Shown here piece after piece: positions 54,598 through 63,380 of a stretch of DNA of 64,000 nucleotides. A program made the position numbers and the translations under genes. The stretch's first letter is position 1, and the number at the start of each line of letters is the position of its first letter. The notes below the pieces were generated by a model. That model was not told where the DNA came from, ran no database searches, and was given only the letters and a program-made list of their open reading frames with translations. Source of the DNA: Rhizobium redzepovicii (GTDB lineage: Bacteria; Pseudomonadota; Alphaproteobacteria; Rhizobiales; Rhizobiaceae); the NCBI RefSeq assembly GCF_019793435.1, contig NZ_JAILYH010000010.1, forward strand, positions 186,001 through 250,000. The letters run 5' to 3'.

Positions 54598-56400
54598 TTA
54601 GCTTCTGCCGAAAAGCCGCTCGATATCGCTGAGCTTCAATTCGATATAGGTCGGCCGGCCGTGATTGCACTGGCCGGAGCCGGGCGTCACTTCCATTTCC
54701 CGCAGCAGCGCGTTCATTTCCTCCGGCCGCAGCCGTCGTCCGGAGCGCACCGATCCGTGGCAGGCCATGGTCGCCGCCACATATTCGAGCTTGGCCGACA
54801 GGCCTGACGCCGTATCCCATTCGGCAATCTCGTCGGCAAGCTGGCGGATCAGCCCATGCGCATCGACTTCGCCGAGCATCGCCGGCGTCTCGCGCACGGC
54901 AATCGCCCCAGGACCGAAACGCTCGATCGCCAGGCCGAGTTCGGAAAGCTCGCCCGCATGCTGCATCAACCGGTCGCAATCCTCTTCCGGAATATCGACG
55001 ATCTCCGGAATGAGCAGCACCTGCGAGGCCAGCCGCTTCGAATGCAGCGCCTTGCGCATCGCTTCGAACACCAGCCGCTCATGCGCGGCATGCTGGTCGA
55101 CGATGACGAGCCCGTCCTCGGTCTGGGCGACGATGTAATTGGCGTGGATCTGCGCCCGCGCCGCGCCGAGCGGATAGCGCGCGGTGGTGTCGGCTGCTGC
55201 CGGCTGCGGCGGAAACGGCGGCTCGGCCCGTGCCGTCGGCATCGAGAGCCCGTCGAAGGAGGCCTGCGGCCGTTCACCGAAACCGTTTGCCGGCTGGTAG
55301 GGACGGGAAGGCGAGGTCTCGGCCGACCATGCCGTCTGTGGCCGTTGCGCGTAGGGCTGAAAACCGGGACGGAAGGAGCGCAGCATGTCGCTTGCCCCGG
55401 TGGTTGCCGCCCGGCTGCCGTCACGCGCCAGGGCCTCGCGGATGGCGCCGACGATGAGGCCGCGCACGAGGCCGGGGTCGCGGAACCGTACGTCGGATTT
55501 TGCTGGATGCACGTTGACGTCGACGAGGGCGGGATCGAGGGTAATCGATAGCACCACCACCGGATGGCGGCCTGACGGGATGGTTTCGGCATAGGCGCCG
55601 CGGATCGCCGACAGGATCAGCTTGTCCTGCACCGGCCGGCCGTTGACGAAGGCATATTGATGGGCGGAGTTGCCGCGATTGAAGGTCGGCACGCCGGCAA
55701 AGCCCGTCAGCGAAATTTCCTCGCGCACGGCGTCGAGGGCGATGGCGTTGTCGCGGAAGTCCTTGCCGAGCACCTGCGCCATGCGCGCCAGATGGTCGTC
55801 GCCGGTCGCCGGAAATTCCAGCGTCGTGCGGTCGGAGCCGGACAGCACGAAGCGCACGGCCGGGAAGGCGATCGCCATGCGCTTGACGATCTCGGTAATG
55901 GCGCCGGCCTCGGCCTTCTCGGTCTTCAGGAATTTGAGCCGCGCGGGGGTCGCGAAGAAAAGATCGCGCACTTCGACGATCGTCCCGGGATTGGCGGCGG
56001 CCGGGCGCAAATGCGCGATCTTGCCGGCGTTGACGGCGATCTCGTGGCCGCCAGCGCTGTCGCGCCGGCGGCTGGCGATGCTGAGCCTTGCAACCGAGCC
56101 GATCGAGGGCAGCGCCTCGCCACGGAAGCCGAGCGTGCGGATATTCTCGAGCGTCTCCGATAGTTTCGAGGTGCAGTGGCGCCTGACCGCCAGTTCCAGA
56201 TCGGCCGCATCCATGCCCGAACCGTTGTCGCTCACCCGCAGCAGTGCCTTGCCGCCGCCTGCCGTGGCGATCTCGATGCGCGTCGCGCCTGCATCGAGCG
56301 CGTTTTCGATCAGTTCCTTGGCAGCGCTCGCCGGCCGTTCGATGACTTCGCCGGCGGCGATCTGGTTGATGAGCGTTTCGGAAAGCTGTCTGATGGCCAT
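54598..56400 (-). CDS. mutL: DNA mismatch repair protein MutL, endonuclease type
   Basis: MutL links MutS mismatch recognition to strand incision. The 600-residue protein has the GHKL ATPase N-terminal domain: [16 protein letters not shown] near residue 30, VSDNGSGM, and [10 protein letters not shown] near residue 95. The C-terminal dimerisation/endonuclease domain has the metal-binding [12 protein letters not shown] near residue 435, ACHGSV and CNHGRPTY near the end. The presence of DQHA(x)2E(x)4E and CxHGRP means it nicks DNA itself, as expected in bacteria without MutH. Its linker (residues 335-400) is proline-rich. Confidence 0.96.
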   Translation of the reverse strand: MAIRQLSETLINQIAAGEVIERPASAAKELIENALDAGATRIEIATAGGGKALLRVSDNGSGMDAADLELAVRRHCTSKLSETLENIRTLGFRGEALPSIGSVARLSIASRRRDSAGGHEIAVNAGKIAHLRPAAANPGTIVEVRDLFFATPARLKFLKTEKAEAGAITEIVKRMAIAFPAVRFVLSGSDRTTLEFPATGDDHLARMAQVLGKDFRDNAIALDAVREEISLTGFAGVPTFNRGNSAHQYAFVNGRPVQDKLILSAIRGAYAETIPSGRHPVVVLSITLDPALVDVNVHPAKSDVRFRDPGLVRGLIVGAIREALARDGSRAATTGASDMLRSFRPGFQPYAQRPQTAWSAETSPSRPYQPANGFGERPQASFDGLSMPTARAEPPFPPQPAAADTTARYPLGAARAQIHANYIVAQTEDGLVIVDQHAAHERLVFEAMRKALHSKRLASQVLLIPEIVDIPEEDCDRLMQHAGELSELGLAIERFGPGAIAVRETPAMLGEVDAHGLIRQLADEIAEWDTASGLSAKLEYVAATMACHGSVRSGRRLRPEEMNALLREMEVTPGSGQCNHGRPTYIELKLSDIERLFGRS

Positions 56401-56690
56401 GGGCTATTTTCGAGGATTCGCGGGCCGGAGGGAAGAGGGTTCGGCGGGCTTTCCCAAAGCGTGATCCGAGGCTCCCGCAACCTGGGAATCGCCGCTGCAT
56501 AATTCATGCTTAAATCGGAACCGATTTACTGATGAAATTATGCAGCAGTTCAAAGTGTTATTGCGCCCTATGCGCGCCTGGAAAGGACCCGCGGCGCTGT
56601 AGTGTTAAGCCGGTTTTAACATAAAAATGGCATTTCTATTCAAATACCTCCGGAAGCTTTCGAAATCGAACAGATGTGGGACGCAACAGC

Positions 56691-58415
56691 ATGAGTGCCG
56701 GCTTCGATAAGGCGGACACATCATCGGAAACCGACGGGATTTCCGCCGGAGCCGATCTGCAGACGGCGCTTTTCGATGTGGTGTGCGACAGCCTTTCGTC
56801 AGCTTTCATCATCTATGACAAGAACGATCATCTGATCTTCGCCAGCCGCCAGACGCTGGAATTCTTCCCGCTGCCCCCCGAGATGCTGAAGCCCGGCACG
56901 CGGCTTCGCGATTTCCTCGGCGCGGTTTACGACACCGGCATTCGCCAGCAATATGACGTGAAGCAGCGCGGCTCGCTGAGCCGCGAGGATTGGCTGTCGC
57001 AGAAAATCGCCTCGCATTGGCGCGAGCGCTTCGATGCCGTCGAGCGCCATGCTGCCGACAGCTGGGTCCGTTTCGTCAAACGCAGGCTCCCCGGCGGTTA
57101 CGGCGTCACCATCATTTCTGATATTTCCGAGGACAAGAAGCGCGAAGAGCAATGGCGCTCGGATCTGGAGCGGGTGCAGCTCACCGAGGACATTCTCGAC
57201 AATCTGCCGTTCCCGCTCTTCGTCAAGGACCGCAACCTCACCTATGTCGCGGTCAATCTCGCCTTTTGCGAGAAATATCAGACGACCGCCGACGAGGTGC
57301 TCGGGCGCAAGAGCAGCGACCTTTTTTCCGTCGAGATCGCCAAGCGTTTCGAAGAAAGCGACCGTCATGTGCTGGAGACCGGCGAGATGTCCGTCTCCCG
57401 CCAGCGGCAGATCTCCCGCGACGGCATCGAGCGCGACATCGTCAGCCGCAAGCACCGCATCGGCAAGCCGGGCCGCTATTTCCTCGTGTCGACCATGCAG
57501 GATCTGCCGCGCGATGGCGCCGATCTCGACGAGTTCGGCCGGGCATCGGCGATCACCACCTCAAGCAATCAAAGCTATCGCCGCGCCTATGTGCCGGTAC
57601 CGAGCGCTGTCGAGCGCCGCGAGCCGGCGGCGATGGAAGCGATCGTTCCGGAGAATTTTTCCGGCCGCAAGGTCCTCGTCGTCACGTCCGACCTTGCCGC
57701 TGAGACCGCCGCGTTGCGGACGCTGTCGAAATACGGTTTCGAATCCTGCTCGGTCCGCGGCGAGGACGAGGAGGAGCGGTTCCTGGAAATCGCCACTTCC
57801 TCCGGCATCTCGCTCGATCTCTTGATCATCGACAACCAGATGGGCATGCGCTGCCTCGAACTGTCAGAGCAATATGGCATCCCGGCGCTTGTTATGGACG
57901 GTTTTCAGATCGCCAACGAGCTCACCTTCCAGATCGCCCGCCATTTCAATCGCAACAGCCGCAATGGCGCCGCCGGTGCGGATTCGGATTGGGAAATCAG
58001 CATTTCTGACGACGTCGTCGGCCTGCAGGTTCTCGTCGCCGAAGACAATGATATCAACCAGATCGTTTTTTCGCAGATCCTCGAAGGCCTTGGCTATCGC
58101 CATATGATCGCGGCGACCGGCGATGAAGCCGTGCGCCTCTGGGCCGAGCACCGGCCGCAGATCGTGTTGATGGATATTTCGCTGCCGGGCTTCAACGGCT
58201 TCGAGGCTGCCCGCCTCATCCGGCAGATGGAAGAAACCGGCGGGACAAGCCACACCCCGATCATCGGCGTGCTCACCCAGGCCTTCGAACGAGACCGCGC
58301 CGAATGCGTCAAGGCAGGCATGGACGATGTCATCATGAAACCGGTCAGCCCCGATATGCTCGAGGCTGTCTTCCAGAGGCATCTGCTGGATGAAGGCATA
58401 CGGGCGCGAGGCTGA
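56691..58415 (+). CDS. PAS-PAS-receiver signalling protein without kinase domain
   Basis: The 574-residue protein has two PAS domains: residues about 25-130, PAS_7-like (SSAFIIYDKNDHLIFASRQ), and about 165-285 (NLPFPLFVKDRNLTYVAVN, RKSSDLFSVE). A diverged receiver-like region follows (about 325-425: GRKVLVVTSDLAAETAAL, LLIIDNQM), then an intact receiver (about 445-565) with VLVAEDNDIN, LMDISLPGFNG (phosphoacceptor Asp), GVLTQA and IMKPVS. HisKA and HATPase domains are missing, so it looks like a hybrid kinase reduced to sensor plus receivers. The start at 56691 is preferred to a GTG at 56676. It may be phosphorylated by a separate kinase; the GGDEF-EAL gene downstream may be its output. Confidence 0.87.
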   Translation: MSAGFDKADTSSETDGISAGADLQTALFDVVCDSLSSAFIIYDKNDHLIFASRQTLEFFPLPPEMLKPGTRLRDFLGAVYDTGIRQQYDVKQRGSLSREDWLSQKIASHWRERFDAVERHAADSWVRFVKRRLPGGYGVTIISDISEDKKREEQWRSDLERVQLTEDILDNLPFPLFVKDRNLTYVAVNLAFCEKYQTTADEVLGRKSSDLFSVEIAKRFEESDRHVLETGEMSVSRQRQISRDGIERDIVSRKHRIGKPGRYFLVSTMQDLPRDGADLDEFGRASAITTSSNQSYRRAYVPVPSAVERREPAAMEAIVPENFSGRKVLVVTSDLAAETAALRTLSKYGFESCSVRGEDEEERFLEIATSSGISLDLLIIDNQMGMRCLELSEQYGIPALVMDGFQIANELTFQIARHFNRNSRNGAAGADSDWEISISDDVVGLQVLVAEDNDINQIVFSQILEGLGYRHMIAATGDEAVRLWAEHRPQIVLMDISLPGFNGFEAARLIRQMEETGGTSHTPIIGVLTQAFERDRAECVKAGMDDVIMKPVSPDMLEAVFQRHLLDEGIRARG

Positions 58416-58596
58416 TACATGTCATCAGGACCTCTTAGCGGTTCCGGCTAACGACATAAAAATTAACGACTTTAGCCGGGACTACCGGTCGACTCCTGGA
58501 TTCTGGGGTGGTTTTAGCGGCAATGCCTGCTGATTTACTATCAAATTGTTAAGACATGCCGGTCATTCTTTGCATGGCGCGGGAAAGCTCGGGTGA

Positions 58597-59961
58597 ATGA
58601 TGAAATCGGCGGACACAGCTTTCTTGACCGTCGGTCAGAATGAGCTTCAGGCGATGGCCTATACCGATCCGCTCACCGGATTGGGAAACCGCAATCGCAT
58701 GCGGGACAAGGTCTTGCAGATCTCTTCCGAGCGCGCTAGCGACCCGGCTCCCTTCACCATCGGCATCGCCAATCTCGACAGTTTCAAACCGATCAACGAT
58801 CTTTTCGGCTCGGCTGCCGGCGATGAGATCCTTTGTCAGGTCGCCCATCGCCTCAGGGCCTGCATTCCCGATGGCGCGCTGGTCACCCGCCATGACGGAG
58901 ATGAATTCGCCTTCGTGCTGCCGCTGATCTTCGAGCGGGCGAGTGCCGAAAAATTCGGCCAGATGATCCGTGAAATACTGTCGGCCCCCTATGATCTCGG
59001 CGACCGCAACGTCCGTCTTTCCGCCTCCCTCGGCTTTGCCATCTACCCGTTCGCCGGAGAAGACTGCGAAGAGTTGCTGAAGAGCGCCGAAACCGCCCTC
59101 TACCGTTCCAAGCGCCGCGGGCGCGGCCAGATCACCGTCTATTCGCGCGAGATCGCCCAGGAAATGAAACGCGCGACGCAGCTGGAGCAGGCGCTTAGAA
59201 ACGCCATCATCTCCGACGCGATCGACGTGCATTTCCAGCCGATCGTCTCGCTCTCCAACAATCAGGTGGTCGGCTTCGAGGCGCTCGCCCGCTGGAACGA
59301 TCCCGATCTCGGCTTCGTCTCTCCCGGCGTCTTCGTGCCGCTCGCCGAAGAACGTGGTTTCATCGATGCACTGTCGGAAGCGCTGCTGCGCAAAGCCACC
59401 GAAGCAGCTCTTTCATGGCCGCGCGAACTCTTCCTGTCGTTCAATCTCTCCTCGGCTCAGTTGATGGATCCAGGCACCAGCGGCAGCGTCCTGTCGATCC
59501 TCGGTCGGGTCGGCTTCGATCCGCATCGCCTGGAGCTGGAGATCACCGAAACCGCGGTGATGAGCTCGGCCGATACCGCCCACCGCATCATCGCCGATCT
59601 GCGCGCCGCCGGTGTGCGTATTTCGCTTGATGATTTCGGCACCGGCCAGTCGAGCCTCGGGCGCCTGCGCGACTTCATCTTCGACAAGATCAAGATCGAC
59701 CGCGCCTTCGTCTCGCGCATCAACTCCGACCGCGCCTCCGAACACATCATCAAGGCGATTCTGACCATGTGCGACGGCCTGGAGCTGGAAGTCGTGGCTG
59801 AGGGCATCGAGGATTATGCCGAGGCAGTGAAGCTGCGCATGCTCGGTTGCGGCATGGGCCAAGGCTATCATTTCGGCCGCCCGGCGGACGGGATCGCCAC
59901 ACTGCGCTTTCTGCACGAGAACTATTACGATCCCGCCATGGCGGAGCGTGTCAGCGCATAA
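58597..59961 (+). CDS. GGDEF-EAL cyclic-di-GMP protein, degenerate GGDEF, intact EAL
   Basis: The 454-residue cytoplasmic protein has a GGDEF domain (AYTDPLTGLGNRN near residue 22; signature HDGDEF near residue 105, where the first Gly of GGDEF is Asp). Its EAL domain starts near residue 190 and has FEALARW, ELEITETAVM, LDDFGTGQSS, KIDRAFVS and EVVAEGIED, i.e. all catalytic and metal-binding groups. It is therefore probably a phosphodiesterase with a regulatory or weakly active cyclase domain. There is no transmembrane segment or sensor. It lies 180 bp after the PAS-receiver gene. Confidence 0.92.
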   Translation: MMKSADTAFLTVGQNELQAMAYTDPLTGLGNRNRMRDKVLQISSERASDPAPFTIGIANLDSFKPINDLFGSAAGDEILCQVAHRLRACIPDGALVTRHDGDEFAFVLPLIFERASAEKFGQMIREILSAPYDLGDRNVRLSASLGFAIYPFAGEDCEELLKSAETALYRSKRRGRGQITVYSREIAQEMKRATQLEQALRNAIISDAIDVHFQPIVSLSNNQVVGFEALARWNDPDLGFVSPGVFVPLAEERGFIDALSEALLRKATEAALSWPRELFLSFNLSSAQLMDPGTSGSVLSILGRVGFDPHRLELEITETAVMSSADTAHRIIADLRAAGVRISLDDFGTGQSSLGRLRDFIFDKIKIDRAFVSRINSDRASEHIIKAILTMCDGLELEVVAEGIEDYAEAVKLRMLGCGMGQGYHFGRPADGIATLRFLHENYYDPAMAERVSA

Positions 59962-59999
59962 AGCATGATGCCGAAAAGTGTGAGCGGTTTATCATGCTC
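59962..59999. repeat. Palindromic intergenic repeat, short variant of unit A
   Basis: AGCATGATGCCGAAAAGTG, then TGAGCGGTTTATCATGCTC. This matches the 17635 and 45681 copies but lacks the TCGGACGAC block, a 9-10 bp deletion. It starts at the base after the stop codon of the GGDEF-EAL gene. Confidence 0.82.
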
Positions 60000-60015
60000 C
60001 AAAGACCGACATAGC

Positions 60016-60048
60016 AAAAAGCGATGGCGCCCCTAGGAGCGCCATCGC
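60016..60048 (-). terminator. Rho-independent terminator of the PRC-barrel gene
   Basis: The stem GCGATGGCGC/GCGCCATCGC with a short loop (60021-60048) is followed on the minus strand by TTTTT. Confidence 0.8.
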
Positions 60049-60099
60049 CTACGCTATACTACCGCGCGGTATATCTGGCCGGGCTGGCTAAACGCCAAC

Positions 60100-60705
60100 T
60101 TACTTGGGCGTTGTCGAGCCGGTGGCCGTGGTGTCGGTGCCGGTTGCAGCCGGAGCCTTTTCGGCCGACTGCATGGCCAGCGTCTTGAACTCAGGTGCAG
60201 CCTTCAGCGATTCAGCCGTTTCGCTTGTCGTCAGCTTGACGCTGCCATCCTGAGTATTCTGGGCGACCGTGATCTTCTCCATCGGGACGGCGACGTTCTT
60301 TTCGCCGATACCGAGGAAGCCGCCGACGCCGACGATCGCAGCAACGAAACCGCCGTCCTTCTTGAGAATCAGGTCGTTGACGCTGCCGATGCTTTCATTG
60401 TTGCCGTTATAGACCGACTGGCCGATATAGGTGTTGGCGCTGACCTGGTCCGGAGATTGCTCCGTGATATAGCCGGCCTGCGCCGTGTCTGCCGTCGGGG
60501 CTGCAGCCGGAGCCTGTGCGGCATCGCCTGCGGGCTTGGTGACGTCAGGGGTCATCGGCTTCGGTGCTGCCGGATCGGCCGGAGCCGCCTGTGTCGGAGC
60601 GGCCGGGTCCGCGGGCTGCGGCGCCGCCTGCGAGAATGCCGCCGGTGCGAAAGCCGTGGCAAACAGTGCGCCAGCGGCAACGGTCGTCAAGAGTTTGCGT
60701 GTCAT
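60100..60705 (-). CDS. PRC-barrel-domain exported protein
   Basis: The 201-residue protein has a signal peptide (LLTTVAAGALFATAFAPAAFS, cleaved near residue 25) and a long Ala/Pro-rich low-complexity linker (residues 26-80). The PRC-barrel domain spans about residues 90-165 (NTYIGQSVYNGNNESIGSVN, LILKKDGGFVAAIVGVGG), and a Thr/Ala-rich tail follows. Such proteins are common in Hyphomicrobiales and may be stress- or envelope-associated; the function is not established. It has its own terminator. Confidence 0.87.
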   Translation of the reverse strand: MTRKLLTTVAAGALFATAFAPAAFSQAAPQPADPAAPTQAAPADPAAPKPMTPDVTKPAGDAAQAPAAAPTADTAQAGYITEQSPDQVSANTYIGQSVYNGNNESIGSVNDLILKKDGGFVAAIVGVGGFLGIGEKNVAVPMEKITVAQNTQDGSVKLTTSETAESLKAAPEFKTLAMQSAEKAPAATGTDTTATGSTTPK

Positions 60706-60875
60706 TTCGAACCTACCTTCAGTTCCTAGAGTGGTCGCTGACGCGGCAATTTCTGTTTCATTGCCGCGCCGGTTCGAAAGGAAAATGACTGGTGCGCCGA
60801 ATGGTTCCGGTTGAAAACACGGAAAATTTCTCGATTTTCACGGAACATTTATCGCGCAACCGCCACCAGAGCGAG

Positions 60876-60902
60876 AAAAGGCGCCTCCGGCCGGAAGCGC
60901 CT
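60876..60902 (-). terminator. Terminator of the galactonate-type sugar operon
   Basis: A 12-bp near-perfect stem, AGGCGCCTCCGG with CCGGAAGCGCCT (one mismatch), is followed on the minus strand by TTTTCTC. It lies 25 bp after the SMP-30 stop codon. Confidence 0.7.
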
Positions 60903-60926
60903 CTGATTGTTACGGGCAAGCTGTCT

Positions 60927-61814
60927 TCAGATCACGTAGACCGGATCGAACACGCCTTTCACCTCGATGCCGAGTTCGAGCAGCGCGCCGGCGCTCGGCT
61001 GCGCAGAACGGGCATCTTCGTCGAGGCCCTCCCAGGCGGTCGTCACTGCCAGCCGGTCGGCATTGACGCCGATGAAGGCGGGGCAGGAGGGCTGGACGGC
61101 GGGAACCTTATAGCGCGAGATGCGCAACCCGTCGGGATTGTAGCGGTCGACGACGCCAGCACCCCAGCGGGAATTCCAGATATAACCATCGGCATCGACC
61201 ACCGAGCCGTCGATGTCGCCGGGCTCGTCGGCGCTGTCGACCAGCACGATCGGTTCGCCCGAGGGCATGCCGGTGTTCGGATCGACCATGACGCGCATCA
61301 GTCGATTAAGGCGGGAATCCGTATAATAGCCGATCGTGCCGTCCGGCGAGAAGCAGATCGAATTCGGGATGCTGATGCCGTTGAAGATCTTCGTCACCTT
61401 GCCGCCGGCGACATGATAGATGGCGCCGGCCTGGTTTTCCGCCCGCTTGCTCATTGTGCCGATCCAGAGCGCACCGGAAGGATGGGTGCGGCCGTCGTTC
61501 GAACGGTTCTCCGGCCTGTCGTTTTCGAGCGCGGCATAGAAGGTGAGGTTGCCGCTCGCCACATCGCGAACGAAAAGCCCTTCCTCCGTCGCGATCAGCT
61601 GCCGGCCGGCGTCGATACGGGCAAGCACGCTCGCCATGGCAGGCAATGGATGCACCTTTTTGGCGCCCGTCGAGAGATTGAGCTCGTGCAGTTCCTTGCC
61701 GAGGATGTTGAACCACCAGACGGTGTTGCTGTCCGGATCATAGGTCGGGCCTTCGCCGAGAACGGAATTGGTGTTGCAAAGGGTCTTGCCCTCGAACTCG
61801 TAGATATCGGTCAT
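60927..61814 (-). CDS. SMP-30/gluconolactonase-family lactonase
   Basis: This 295-residue six-bladed beta-propeller has a metal-binding Glu in LGEGPTYDPDSNTVWWF near residue 20, NDGRTHPSGALWIGTM near residue 105, a propeller-blade motif (ISIPNSICFSPDG near residue 145) and VDADGYIWNSRWG near residue 205, with the catalytic Asp. It probably hydrolyses the sugar lactone formed by the dehydrogenase of the same operon. Its ATG overlaps the stop of the aldolase gene by 4 bp. Confidence 0.92.
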   Translation of the reverse strand: MTDIYEFEGKTLCNTNSVLGEGPTYDPDSNTVWWFNILGKELHELNLSTGAKKVHPLPAMASVLARIDAGRQLIATEEGLFVRDVASGNLTFYAALENDRPENRSNDGRTHPSGALWIGTMSKRAENQAGAIYHVAGGKVTKIFNGISIPNSICFSPDGTIGYYTDSRLNRLMRVMVDPNTGMPSGEPIVLVDSADEPGDIDGSVVDADGYIWNSRWGAGVVDRYNPDGLRISRYKVPAVQPSCPAFIGVNADRLAVTTAWEGLDEDARSAQPSAGALLELGIEVKGVFDPVYVI

Positions 61815-62452
61815 ACGCTCACGCTCCCAATGGCTGCATCATAGGCGTAAATGGTCGCCTTGGCGCGCTCGGCAACCTCTGATGCGGTCATTCCGGGCTT
61901 GTAGAGGCTGGTGCCGAGACCGAAGGCGAAGATGCCGGCCTTGGTGTAATCGCCGAAATTCTTGTCAGACACGCCGCCGACGGCGGCAATCGTCAGTTCC
62001 GGCGGCAGGATCGCCCGGATCGCCGTGATGCCGGAAGGACCGAGCACGCTTGCCGGAAAGAATTTGAGACCGGTGGCGCCGGCCCGCGCTGCGGCGAGCG
62101 CCTCTGTCGGGGTAAAGACGCCAGGCATCGTCACCATGCCGTATTGGCGCGCCCGGATGATCACCTCGGGCTCGACATTCGGCGTGACGAGCAGCGTGCC
62201 GCCGGCCGCATGCAGGCTGTCGACCGCCTCGACCGTCAGCACCGTGCCGGCGCCGATCAGCACCTCGGGCGGCGCCATCTTGGCGGCGATCTCGATCGAT
62301 TTGAACGGTTCCGGCGAATTCAGCGGGATCTCGATCGCCATCAGGCCATTGTCGATCAAGGCGCCGACCACGCTTTCGGTCTCGTCGGGCCGGATGCCGC
62401 GAAGGATGGCGATCAGCGGGCGCTTCATGTCGGGGAAGGGGATACGCTTCAT
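61811..62452 (-). CDS. dgoA: 2-dehydro-3-deoxy-6-phosphogalactonate aldolase
   Basis: DgoA cleaves 2-keto-3-deoxy-6-phosphogalactonate into pyruvate and glyceraldehyde-3-phosphate. The 213-residue class I aldolase of the KDPG family has LIAILRGIRPDE near the N-terminus, IEIPLNSPEP, VLIGAGTVL, LVTPNV, PGVFTPTEAL and LKFFPAS with the Schiff-base Lys near residue 130. LNSP instead of LRTP, together with the adjacent dgoK, favours the galactonate enzyme over KDPG aldolase. The start is at 62452. Confidence 0.93.
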   Translation of the reverse strand: MKRIPFPDMKRPLIAILRGIRPDETESVVGALIDNGLMAIEIPLNSPEPFKSIEIAAKMAPPEVLIGAGTVLTVEAVDSLHAAGGTLLVTPNVEPEVIIRARQYGMVTMPGVFTPTEALAAARAGATGLKFFPASVLGPSGITAIRAILPPELTIAAVGGVSDKNFGDYTKAGIFAFGLGTSLYKPGMTASEVAERAKATIYAYDAAIGSVSV

Positions 62453-62465
62453 CGTGTCGGCTTTC

Positions 62466-63380
62466 TCAATTCGGCCAGATGGCTTCGGCGGCGGCCGAAA
62501 GCCCGCGGCGCACGGCGGCGTCCGCATCGATGGCGGTGAAGGGAAGTGAAAGGGTTTTGAAGGCCTGTTCATAGAGCGCCTGCAGGCGCCCGGAAGCGAC
62601 CAGGGTGATGCCTGAGTTGGCCGCCTCCTGCAGCGCACCGGCGATTTCGAGACCGATCAGCGTGCCGGAGAGGCGGGCCTGCGCGGCAGCGGCGGAGATT
62701 CCGTGCAGGAGCTGCCCCGAGCGGGCGGTAAAGAGCAGATTGGAGGCAAGCGCGGGCCGCGCGAAAGCGGCCGAGACCGCCGCCTCGAAGGCGGGCGCAT
62801 CGGCCGGCTGCTCCTCGGCGCCGGCAACGGCATGCGAAAGGATCGTGTGTTTGCTGATGACGTCGAAAAGTTCGCCGGTCATGAAGGTCGAAAAACCGGT
62901 GACCTTGCCGTCGCCCACATGCACCCACTTCGAATGGGTTCCGGGCATGCAGACCGCCTGGGCGCCCGCGCTTGCGCTGCCGAGCGCGCCGAGAAGCTGG
63001 GTTTCCTCGCCGCGCATGACGTCGGGTGTCGCCATATCCCGCTGGGCAAGGCCGGGCAGGATGCGGATGTCACAGCTTTCGCCTGGCACGGAGACCGCCC
63101 CGGTGAGGACGGAGGCAAGGGGCGCCGGCACATCGATATAACCGGCCTCGACCCAGCCCTGCCGTGCGCCGGCCATGCCGCAGATGATCACCGGCAGGTT
63201 TTCCGGCGCCTCAATGGCTGTGAGATGGCCGGTAAGCACGGTGGAAAAGCCGGTCTTTGCCGCGCTCGTCATGCCTTCGCCGCTGCGGCGTTCGGCAAGG
63301 ATGGTGCCGTCCCTACCCATGAGCCAGAGCCGGAAGCTGCTGGTGCCCCAGTCCACCGCGACATAAGCGGGATTTGCCAT
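62466..63380 (-). CDS. dgoK: 2-dehydro-3-deoxygalactonokinase
   Basis: DgoK phosphorylates 2-keto-3-deoxygalactonate. The 304-residue protein of the DgoK family begins MANPAYVAVDWGTSSFRLW, with the phosphate-1 motif DWGTSSFR, and has GMAGARQGW near residue 75, PGTHSKWV near residue 150 and FMTGELFDVI near residue 168. The start at 63380 overlaps the stop of the upstream SDR gene by one base (TAATG). An 84-residue longer frame that continues into the SDR gene on the same strand is not coding. Confidence 0.94.
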   Translation of the reverse strand: MANPAYVAVDWGTSSFRLWLMGRDGTILAERRSGEGMTSAAKTGFSTVLTGHLTAIEAPENLPVIICGMAGARQGWVEAGYIDVPAPLASVLTGAVSVPGESCDIRILPGLAQRDMATPDVMRGEETQLLGALGSASAGAQAVCMPGTHSKWVHVGDGKVTGFSTFMTGELFDVISKHTILSHAVAGAEEQPADAPAFEAAVSAAFARPALASNLLFTARSGQLLHGISAAAAQARLSGTLIGLEIAGALQEAANSGITLVASGRLQALYEQAFKTLSLPFTAIDADAAVRRGLSAAAEAIWPN

